Assembly (NCBI GenBank): GCA_002345575.1
Contig: DDVX01000008.1
Span: forward strand, 158,042-222,041
DNA length: 64,000 nucleotides
From: Stutzerimonas stutzeri
Lineage (GTDB): Bacteria > Pseudomonadota > Gammaproteobacteria > Pseudomonadales > Pseudomonadaceae
Reading direction: 5' to 3'
Shown here in pieces: positions 25,493-32,717 of the stretch. The position numbers and the translations under genes were made by a program. The number at the start of each line of letters is the position of its first letter. The first letter of the stretch is position 1. The notes under the pieces were generated by a model. That model worked only from the letters and a program-made list of their open reading frames with translations. It was not told where the DNA came from and did no database searches.

Positions 25493-26740
25493 ATGTCTAG
25501 CGTGCAAAGCGGCAAGATGATCGTCGGTCTCGATATCGGTACCTCCAAGGTGGTGGCTCTGGTAGGCGAAGTAACGCCCGATGGCGAGCTCGAAATCGTC
25601 GGGATCGGTACCCACCCCTCGCGCGGCCTGAAGAAGGGCGTAGTGGTCAATATCGAATCCACTGTGCAGTCAATCCAGCGTGCGGTGGAGGAGGCCCAGC
25701 TGATGGCCGGCTGCCGTATCCACTCGGCCTTCGTCGGCCTGGCTGGCAATCACATCCGCAGCCTCAACTCCCACGGCATCGTCGCCATCCGTGATCGTGA
25801 AGTCAGCAGCGCGGATCTCGAACGGGTGCTGGATGCAGCCCAGGCCGTGGCTATTCCGGCGGATCAGCGGGTGCTGCATACCCTGCCGCAGGACTACGTG
25901 ATCGACAACCAGGAAGGCGTCCGTGAGCCGCTGGGCATGTCCGGCGTACGTCTGGAAGCGAAGGTGCATGTGGTCACCTGTGCGGTGAATGCAGCACAGA
26001 ACATCGAAAAGTGCGTGCGCCGCTGCGGCCTGGAAGTCGATGACATCATCCTCGAACAGCTGGCTTCGGCGCATGCGGTGCTGACCGAAGATGAGAAGGA
26101 GCTAGGCGTGTGCCTAGTGGACATCGGCGGCGGCACCACCGATATCTGCATCTTCACTGAGGGCGCGATCCGGCATACAGCCGTCATTCCGATCGCCGGT
26201 GACCAGGTCACCAACGACATCGCGATGGCGCTGCGTACACCCACGCAGTACGCCGAGGAAATCAAGATCCGTTACGCGTGTGCGCTCGCCAAGTTGGCCG
26301 GGCCAGGCGAAACCATTCAGGTACCGAGCGTCGGAGATCGGCCGCCGCGGGAACTCTCGCGTCAAGCGCTGGCCGAAGTGGTCGAGCCGCGCTACGACGA
26401 GCTTTTCACTTTGATCCAGGCCGAACTGCGTCGCAGCGGCTACGAGGATCTGGTGCCGGCTGGCATCGTCCTCACCGGCGGCACGGCGAAGATGGAAGGC
26501 GCCGTAGAGCTGGCCGAGGAAATCTTTCACATGCCGGTGCGCCTGGGTGCACCGCACAGTTTCCAGGGACTGACGGACGTTGTCCGTAACCCTATCTATT
26601 CAACAGGCGTGGGTCTGTTGCTGTATGGCATGCGCAAGCAGGCCGACGGCACGCCCATGTCCAGTCTCGGCAATTTCGCTGAAGACACCAAACCATCTGT
26701 CGTGGAGCGGCTGAAGAGCTGGATCCAGGGCAACTTCTGA
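25493..26740 (+). CDS. ftsA: Cell division protein FtsA
   Basis: The 415-residue actin-like ATPase tethers FtsZ to the membrane. Nucleotide-fold motifs include VGLDIGTSKVVALVGEV, CLVDIGGGTTDICIF and AGIVLTGGTAKMEG; the C-terminal VVERLKSWIQGNF is an amphipathic membrane-targeting helix. Two ATGs are in frame (25484, 25493). The second is preferred because GAGGA abuts the first but lies nine bases before the second, and the product then starts MSSVQSGKM. Confidence 0.96.
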   Translation: MSSVQSGKMIVGLDIGTSKVVALVGEVTPDGELEIVGIGTHPSRGLKKGVVVNIESTVQSIQRAVEEAQLMAGCRIHSAFVGLAGNHIRSLNSHGIVAIRDREVSSADLERVLDAAQAVAIPADQRVLHTLPQDYVIDNQEGVREPLGMSGVRLEAKVHVVTCAVNAAQNIEKCVRRCGLEVDDIILEQLASAHAVLTEDEKELGVCLVDIGGGTTDICIFTEGAIRHTAVIPIAGDQVTNDIAMALRTPTQYAEEIKIRYACALAKLAGPGETIQVPSVGDRPPRELSRQALAEVVEPRYDELFTLIQAELRRSGYEDLVPAGIVLTGGTAKMEGAVELAEEIFHMPVRLGAPHSFQGLTDVVRNPIYSTGVGLLLYGMRKQADGTPMSSLGNFAEDTKPSVVERLKSWIQGNF

Positions 26741-26782
26741 GCAAGCGGCAACCACAACTAGAAAGTGGAAGGAGAGAGGGAC

Positions 26783-27970
26783 ATGTTCGAACTCGTAGAT
26801 CATACCCCGCAAAGTGCAGTCATTAAGGTGATTGGCGTAGGCGGAGGCGGCGGCAATGCCGTCAACCACATGGTGCGCAATAACGTTGAAGGTGTGGAGT
26901 TCATCTGCGCCAACACCGATGCCCAGGCGCTGAAGAAAATTGAGGTGAGAACCCTTCTGCAGTTGGGCTCCGCCATTACCAAGGGGCTGGGTGCAGGCAC
27001 CAATCCCGAAATCGGCCGCCAGGCTGCGATGGACGATCGCGAGCGCATCGCCGAGGTGCTGCAGGGCGCCGACATGGTGTTCATCACCACCGGTATGGGC
27101 GGCGGTACCGGTACCGGTGCAGCGCCGGTGATCGCTTCGGTGGCCAAGGAAATGGGCATCCTTACCGTAGCCGTTGTTACTCGGCCGTTCCCCTTCGAGG
27201 GGCGTCGCCGCATGCAGGTAGCCGATGAAGGCATTCGTCAGCTGTCCGAGTGCGTCGATTCGCTGATTACCATTCCCAATGAAAAACTGCTGACCATCCT
27301 CGGCAAGGATGCCAGCCTGCTGTCCGCTTTCGCCAAGGCCGATGACGTCCTTGCCGGTGCGGTGCGCGGCATCTCCGACATCATGCAGCGTCCAGGCCTG
27401 ATGAACGTCGACTTTGCCGACGTCAAGACTGTCATGGGCGAGATGGGCATGGCCATGATGGGTACCGGTTGCGCCACTGGCCCGAACCGCGCCCGTGAAG
27501 CCACCGAAGCGGCGATTCGCAATCCACTGCTCGAAGATGTGAACCTGCAGGGTGCTCGCGGCATTCTGGTCAACATCACCGCCGGTCTGGACCTGTCTCT
27601 GGGCGAGTACGCGGCGGTAGGTGAAATCATCGAGGCCTTCGCTTCCGATGAAGCCACCGTCAAGGTCGGTGCTGTGATCGATCCTGAAATGACCGACGAG
27701 CTGCACGTCACTGTAGTCGCGACCGGCCTGGGTCCTCGTAACGAGAAGCCGGTCAAGGTCGTGGACAATACTGTGCACACCGCAGCAGTCGCGACTCAAG
27801 CCTCTCAGGCCCCACGCCAGGACCAGGCGGCGGTAAATTATCGTGACCTGGATCGCCCGACCATCATGCGCAACCAGGCTCATGCCGCTGCTACTGCGGC
27901 CAAGCTCAATCCTCAGGAGGATCTCGATTATCTGGACATTCCAGCGTTCCTGCGGCGTCAGGCTGATTGA
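26783..27970 (+). CDS. ftsZ: Cell division protein FtsZ
   Basis: The 395-residue tubulin homologue forms the Z ring. The GTP-binding loop GGGTGTG is at 106-112. The conserved C-terminal peptide LDYLDIPAFLRRQAD, which binds FtsA and ZipA, is intact. The true start is ATG 26783 behind an AAGGAGAGAGG site; the frame extends to 26765. ftsZ ends the division cluster and lpxC follows with its own promoter. Confidence 0.98.
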   Translation: MFELVDHTPQSAVIKVIGVGGGGGNAVNHMVRNNVEGVEFICANTDAQALKKIEVRTLLQLGSAITKGLGAGTNPEIGRQAAMDDRERIAEVLQGADMVFITTGMGGGTGTGAAPVIASVAKEMGILTVAVVTRPFPFEGRRRMQVADEGIRQLSECVDSLITIPNEKLLTILGKDASLLSAFAKADDVLAGAVRGISDIMQRPGLMNVDFADVKTVMGEMGMAMMGTGCATGPNRAREATEAAIRNPLLEDVNLQGARGILVNITAGLDLSLGEYAAVGEIIEAFASDEATVKVGAVIDPEMTDELHVTVVATGLGPRNEKPVKVVDNTVHTAAVATQASQAPRQDQAAVNYRDLDRPTIMRNQAHAAATAAKLNPQEDLDYLDIPAFLRRQAD

Positions 27971-28001
27971 TTGGATTTATTAGGACTATCGTTGTGATCG
28001 G

Positions 28002-28030
28002 TATTCAGCAAGGTAGGCGTCTGCTATGAT
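28002..28030 (+). promoter_or_regulatory. Extended -10 promoter of lpxC
   Basis: TGC-TATGAT (28022-28030) is an extended -10 element. A weak -35 (TATTCA, 28002-28007) is 17 bases upstream. It lies in the 111-base ftsZ-lpxC gap and would let lpxC be expressed apart from the division genes. Confidence 0.6.
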
Positions 28031-28081
28031 CGCCGCCTTTGTTGGAAACCATTCGCAACAGCGCACTAGCGAAACCAAGCC

Positions 28082-28993
28082 ATGATCAGACAACGCACCT
28101 TGAAGAACATTATTCGCGCCACTGGCGTCGGCCTGCATTCGGGAGAAAAGGTTTACCTGACCCTGAAGCCGGCGCCTGTGGATAGCGGAATCGTGTTCTG
28201 CCGCACCGACCTCAATCCGCCGGTACAGATTGCCGCGCGGGCGGAGAATGTCGGCGAAACTACCATGTCGACGACGCTGGTCAGCGGTGACGTCAAGGTC
28301 GATACGGTGGAACATCTGCTTTCGGCGATGGCTGGGCTTGGCATCGACAACGCCTATGTCGAGCTGTCGGCATCTGAAGTGCCGATCATGGATGGCAGCG
28401 CTGGTCCGTTCGTGTTCCTGATTCAATCGGCCGGCCTGCAGGAGCAGGATGCGCCCAAGAAGTTCATCCGCATCTTGCGTGAAGTCACGGTAGAGGACGG
28501 CGACAAACGCGCTACATTCCTGCCGTTCGAAGGCTTCAAGGTCAGTTTTGAGATCGATTTCGACCATCCGGTATTCAAGGGGCGTACCCAGACTGCCAGC
28601 GTGGATTTCTCCAGTACTTCTTTCGTCAAGGAAGTCAGCCGTGCACGAACCTTCGGCTTCATGCGCGACATCGAATTCCTGCGTTCGCACAATCTGGCCC
28701 TGGGTGGAAGTGTCGATAACGCAATCGTGGTTGATGAGGATCAGGTGCTAAACGAAGACGGCCTGCGTTACGAGGACGAGTTTGTTAAGCACAAGATTCT
28801 TGATGCAATCGGTGATCTATATCTCTTGGGTACAAGCCTGATCGGTGAATTCCGCGGCTTCAAATCCGGGCATGCACTGAACAACCGCTTGCTGCGCACC
28901 CTGATGGAACAGAAGGATGCGTGGGAAATGGTGACGTTCGAGGATTCCCAGACCGCACCGATCTCCTACATGCGTCCGGCAGCTGCCGGCTGA
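28082..28993 (+). CDS. lpxC: UDP-3-O-acyl-GlcNAc deacetylase LpxC
   Basis: The 303-residue zinc deacetylase performs the committed step of lipid A synthesis. Expected zinc ligands are His78 (VEHLLSAMAG), His237 and Asp241 (HKILD), and the catalytic-site His264 follows in FKSGHALNN. Full length for the family. Transcribed from its own promoter and closed by a terminator. Confidence 0.97.
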   Translation: MIRQRTLKNIIRATGVGLHSGEKVYLTLKPAPVDSGIVFCRTDLNPPVQIAARAENVGETTMSTTLVSGDVKVDTVEHLLSAMAGLGIDNAYVELSASEVPIMDGSAGPFVFLIQSAGLQEQDAPKKFIRILREVTVEDGDKRATFLPFEGFKVSFEIDFDHPVFKGRTQTASVDFSSTSFVKEVSRARTFGFMRDIEFLRSHNLALGGSVDNAIVVDEDQVLNEDGLRYEDEFVKHKILDAIGDLYLLGTSLIGEFRGFKSGHALNNRLLRTLMEQKDAWEMVTFEDSQTAPISYMRPAAAG

Positions 28994-29014
28994 GCAATAC
29001 TCTCTTTCCTATTT

Positions 29015-29041
29015 AAGGCCACCTTCGGGTGGCCTTTTTTT
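29015..29041 (+). terminator. Rho-independent terminator after lpxC
   Basis: AAGGCCACC-TTCG-GGTGGCC followed by seven T, a classic tetraloop terminator closing the mraZ-lpxC region. Confidence 0.95.
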
Positions 29042-29074
29042 CGTCTGGCCGGCAGCGGCTTGGTGCATCTCAGC

Positions 29075-29473
29075 TCAGCTCAGCGCCTGCAGCAGCTCAT
29101 GCTTGCGCATTTTCGAGCGCCCCCGAATATCCCGCTCACGGGCCTTTTGCATAAGCTCATCGCGGGTGAGCTCCGCGAGCGAGGTGCTGCCTGCTCGCTT
29201 ATTGCGCGCCGAGTCTCGATTTGGGGAGGTACCTGCGCGGGACTGAGCCGCGCGATGGGCCGAATCCTTGCGGTCGGCGCGCTTGGCGGTCTCGCTTTTC
29301 TTCTGCCCTGAGCCACTCTTGCGCTCACCACCACCCGATTGCTTGTTGACAGTAGCCCAGGCGCGCGCCTCGGCCTCCTTGGGTGCTACTCCGCGCTCCT
29401 CGTAGCTCTGCTCGATATGCTCGGCCTTGCGCTGCTGCTTGTCTGTGTAGCTGGATTTATCGCCTCTGGGCAT
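29075..29473 (-). CDS. Small basic protein with C-terminal Rho_N/SAP-like motif
   Basis: The 132-residue, highly charged protein begins MPRGDKSSYTDKQQRKAEHI and includes EEAR-type helices (APKEAEARAWATVNKQ), a low-complexity Lys/Ser/Arg linker, and a C-terminal helix-extension-helix (LAELTRDELMQKARE...KMRKHELLQAL) like the Rho N-terminal or SAP nucleic-acid-binding fold. Similar pseudomonad proteins are often named 'plasmid stabilization protein' without evidence. ATG 29473 has AGGAG eight bases before it; the frame extends to 29584. Function unknown; nucleic-acid binding is inferred. Confidence 0.8.
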   Translation of the reverse strand: MPRGDKSSYTDKQQRKAEHIEQSYEERGVAPKEAEARAWATVNKQSGGGERKSGSGQKKSETAKRADRKDSAHRAAQSRAGTSPNRDSARNKRAGSTSLAELTRDELMQKARERDIRGRSKMRKHELLQALS

Positions 29474-29532
29474 GATCTTGCTCCTGATGAAGACAGCGAT
29501 TGCTTCTGTTTTGTCCTCCCCGAAAGTTGTGA

Positions 29533-29550
29533 GTTTCAGCAGAATGAAAC
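29533..29550. repeat. Inverted repeat upstream of the Rho_N-like gene
   Basis: GTTTCA and TGAAAC flank a six-base spacer, about 60 bases before the start of the minus-strand gene. The 12-base centre spacing suits a dimeric regulator. No regulator can be named. Confidence 0.35.
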
Positions 29551-29720
29551 TAACTATGAAAATACTTGCTGATGTGGGGAACAAAAGCCCTTAGAGCGGG
29601 CCTGAACGAGGCACGCACCGCGCTAGACCGGTACTTACAGCTTGATGAGCGCGGATCGAAACTGCTTTACAATCCCGCCTTCGCCACTGTTGGCGGGCTT
29701 GCGATGAGGGTGATGAGCCG

Positions 29721-30614
29721 ATGCGAATCCTAGTATGTGGTGGCAGTGGCCAAGTCGGTCTCGAGTTGGTAGGCCGTGCTGGTGCTTATGGCCTTGAAGC
29801 ACTTGGCGTGACTAGGGAGCAGCTGGATATCACCGACAGCCACCGGGTGGCGGACTTGGTAGACCAATACAGGCCCGGCCTGATCATCAATGCCGCTGCC
29901 TATACCCATGTCGATAATGCCGAGAAACAGTCCGAGCAGGCCTATGCGGTCAACAGTGATGGTGTGACGAACTTGGCCGAAGCTGCACGGCAGGCAGATA
30001 TCCCACTCGTGCATATCTCCACCGATTACGTGTTTTCGGGAGAAGCTGACAAGCCCTATCGTGAAACCGACCCGGTCGCACCAACTGGCATCTACGGTGC
30101 CAGTAAGCTCGCCGGGGAGGTGGCGATCCAGGCGGCTTTGGTGCGGCATGTGATCGTGCGCACCAGTTGGGTGTATGGCGTGCACGGGAACAACTTCGTC
30201 AAGACCATGCTGCGCCTTGGGCAGCAGCGTGATGCACTGTCAGTGGTTGCCGATCAGTTCGGTTGTCCCACCCAGGCAGGCAGCCTCGCTAAGGCCTTGC
30301 TGCAGTTGGCTCAGCGCTACGCGCATGAAGGGACCCTTGCTTGGGGCCTTTATCACTACAGCGGTACGCCGCATTGCAGTTGGTTCGACTTTGCAGAGGA
30401 GATCTTTCGTCAGGCTGCAATCAAAGGCTTGCTGACGAAAACACCTCAGGTGTCTGCAATCACCACCGCGCAATATCCAACCCCGGCGCGCCGACCGGCC
30501 TGGTCGGTGCTGGCCTGCACGAAGTTCGAACAGGCCTTTGGCATTGCACCCAGCGACTGGCATGACGACCTGGGCGAAGTTCTCGACGTGCTTGCCGGGC
30601 AGGCGAGCGGCTGA
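29721..30614 (+). CDS. rmlD: dTDP-4-dehydrorhamnose reductase
   Basis: The 297-residue short-chain reductase makes dTDP-L-rhamnose from dTDP-4-keto-L-rhamnose. Features are the nucleotide-binding GGSGQVG (7-13), STDYVFSG with catalytic Thr101, and YGASK (Tyr125, Lys129). rmlA, rmlB and rmlC are not beside it, so it stands alone here; a related sugar reductase role is possible. Upstream, TACAAT (29668-29673) may be its -10, followed by a CCCGCC/GGCGGG hairpin in the leader. Confidence 0.85.
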   Translation: MRILVCGGSGQVGLELVGRAGAYGLEALGVTREQLDITDSHRVADLVDQYRPGLIINAAAYTHVDNAEKQSEQAYAVNSDGVTNLAEAARQADIPLVHISTDYVFSGEADKPYRETDPVAPTGIYGASKLAGEVAIQAALVRHVIVRTSWVYGVHGNNFVKTMLRLGQQRDALSVVADQFGCPTQAGSLAKALLQLAQRYAHEGTLAWGLYHYSGTPHCSWFDFAEEIFRQAAIKGLLTKTPQVSAITTAQYPTPARRPAWSVLACTKFEQAFGIAPSDWHDDLGEVLDVLAGQASG

Positions 30615-30714
30615 GGGCCGGCGCAGTGCGGCTATCTAGTCAATGTCTCGTCAACTTGAGCCTTTGAGCGGACGGTGTTAACCGAGCGTTGGGCTCTGCT
30701 ATGCCTTGGCTTGA

Positions 30715-31455
30715 TCAGGGCTGTTTGCCGGACGGCTCGTCATGTGCGCCGGTGGCGACGATCTCTTCCAGGCGCAACCCGGTCAGGCCGTGAATAGTGC
30801 GCCAGAGGTAGTAGAAGATCGCCATCATCATCAACATGCTGGGAATGGCGATCATCGGGTAGCTGAGCAGGGTCATGCGACCCAGCTCGGCGTTGAAGGC
30901 CTCGCTGCCTGCCGGGCTGTTGACGATCCACTTGGCGAGCACGTAGTTCATGAAGGATGAAAAGAAGAAGGTGGCGCTGAGAAAATAGGTGGCGCGCAGC
31001 AGGCGAGTCTCGAAATGTGCCGTCTGGCCATTACGTTCGAGTTGTTCGTGAACCTTCGCGACGTTAAGTACCTTGGGGTTGTAGAGCAGCGTGCGGATCA
31101 GCGGGAAGCGCGTGCGGGTCGAGCCCAGCACGGCCAGGCCGATGATGCCGGGGATGGCTGCTTCCTTGACCGCCAGCCATTGCGGGTCCAGCTGCAGTAG
31201 GCCGATGCCACCAGTGAGCAGCACGCTGATCAGGCCCAGCAATGCGATCCAGTTGAATTTGCGATATTTAACCAGCTCGAAAAACCCCCAGCCAAGCGGG
31301 AGTGCCAAGGCCAGCACCAGTGCGCCATCTGCGCCCAGGTGATCGTCGCCGCTGAGCTTCATAAGAATCAGCGACGGGATCAGAATGCTGATCAGCAGGT
31401 CGATCAGGGGGCGGGGTTTGTGTTCGGGTGTTTGCCGGGTGTTTGCGTCGGTCAT
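30715..31455 (-). CDS. VC0807 family integral membrane protein
   Basis: The 246-residue protein has about six membrane helices and resembles the conserved VC0807 family (distantly like intracellular septation protein A). Short charged tails flank the core (N-terminal TDANTRQTPEHKPRP, C-terminal GAHDEPSGKQP). No catalytic motif is visible and the role is unknown. Convergent with rmlD and followed upstream by the YbhN-like gene on the same strand. Confidence 0.7.
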   Translation of the reverse strand: MTDANTRQTPEHKPRPLIDLLISILIPSLILMKLSGDDHLGADGALVLALALPLGWGFFELVKYRKFNWIALLGLISVLLTGGIGLLQLDPQWLAVKEAAIPGIIGLAVLGSTRTRFPLIRTLLYNPKVLNVAKVHEQLERNGQTAHFETRLLRATYFLSATFFFSSFMNYVLAKWIVNSPAGSEAFNAELGRMTLLSYPMIAIPSMLMMMAIFYYLWRTIHGLTGLRLEEIVATGAHDEPSGKQP

Positions 31456-31586
31456 CTGGGTCGGTTCGTTTCGTAGGATCGTGTCGATAGGAGCGCGGAA
31501 TCATCGCCTGTCGGCGAGGGCTTGGCTATAGGGGCAGCGTGCGGGTCGGTGACAAGCGCTTGCCAGGCTGTTCTATGAAGTTACCT

Positions 31587-32540
31587 TCATGGCCCGGAAA
31601 CGGGACGACGTTTGCGTTTCTCGGCCCACTGGCTGGTTTCGAAACCGGCGACCACGAGGATTGCCAGGGCGAAGGGCAGGATCAGATAAAACCCTCTGAA
31701 TACGATCAGAGCGGCGAGTACGTCGACGGTGTTCAACTCCGGTAGTGCGGCTAGGAAGGTCACTTCGAGCACGCCCAGCCCTCCCGGTGCATGGGACAGC
31801 AGAGCCAGCGAAAAGGATGCGAGAAACACCGCGAGCACTGTCACGAAGCCGGGGTTGTCCGCGGCCGGCAGCGCGAAATAGATGATTGCCGCAGCGCACA
31901 GCAGCTCAAGTGGGGCTGCGATGAGTTGCCTGCCGACAATCGGCAGACGGGGGTATTCAATCCGCCATTTGCCGATGTGCAGCGGCGCCAGCTGCCGCCA
32001 GGCACCTATTACGTAGAGCCCAACCAGCGTAAGCAGGGACAGGCCGACGGCGGACGCTACCCAGGATTCCACTTCTATGAGCCGGTTGAGTAGTTCAGGC
32101 TCAATAACCAGTACCGCGCCGCCTGCCAGTAGGATGCCGAGGAAGAAAGTCAGCGAACAGAAGACGATCAGCACGCCAATCTCTTGTGGCGTGAGCCCTT
32201 TGCTGCGGTAGGCCCGGTAGCGCACCACTGCACCGGAAAAAACCGATGCGCCTATGTTGTGTGCCAGGGCGTAGGTGGTAAACGAGCAGAGCGTAATGAA
32301 CCACCAGGATATCCGCTTGCCCAGGTGGGAGATGGCTATGCGGTCGTACCAGGCTAGGGCGATGTAGGCTCCAAATGTTGCCAGTCCCGCCAGCGCCCAG
32401 TTGCGGTAGCTGATGGCTGCGAGGCTTTCGGCGAGCTCGGCCAGCGAGAGCGTGTGAATTTCCTGATAGAGCAGATAGCCGCACAGCAGTACCGCAGAGA
32501 TGCCGACCAAAGTCCAAGCGGCATCGCTTCTCTTCATCAT
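31587..32540 (-). CDS. UPF0104/YbhN-type membrane protein (LPG-synthase TM family)
   Basis: The 317-residue protein has about eight membrane helices and matches the lysylphosphatidylglycerol-synthase transmembrane/UPF0104 family, including the motif SHAPGGLGVLE and an acidic helix near the C-terminus. It lacks the soluble aminoacyl-transferase domain of MprF, so it is not a lysyl-PG synthase; a lipid flippase-like role is speculative. ATG 32540 follows AAGGA by seven bases; the frame extends to 32588. It lies downstream of retS on the same strand. Confidence 0.78.
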   Translation of the reverse strand: MMKRSDAAWTLVGISAVLLCGYLLYQEIHTLSLAELAESLAAISYRNWALAGLATFGAYIALAWYDRIAISHLGKRISWWFITLCSFTTYALAHNIGASVFSGAVVRYRAYRSKGLTPQEIGVLIVFCSLTFFLGILLAGGAVLVIEPELLNRLIEVESWVASAVGLSLLTLVGLYVIGAWRQLAPLHIGKWRIEYPRLPIVGRQLIAAPLELLCAAAIIYFALPAADNPGFVTVLAVFLASFSLALLSHAPGGLGVLEVTFLAALPELNTVDVLAALIVFRGFYLILPFALAILVVAGFETSQWAEKRKRRPVSGP

Positions 32541-32717
32541 GCGGAGTTCCTTAGCGGTTGTTCGATCGTTCCGAGAAGGCCCGGGCAATAGGTGATCTGG
32601 CTACGAAATAATAAGGCGCTTGTTTCTTATCGGCACTGGTCAGCGCATTTTGTTCATTCCGGGGAGGGCGCGAACGGTCCATTGAGACTGCCGAGTCGGA
32701 GGATGCTGGTGAGAGGC

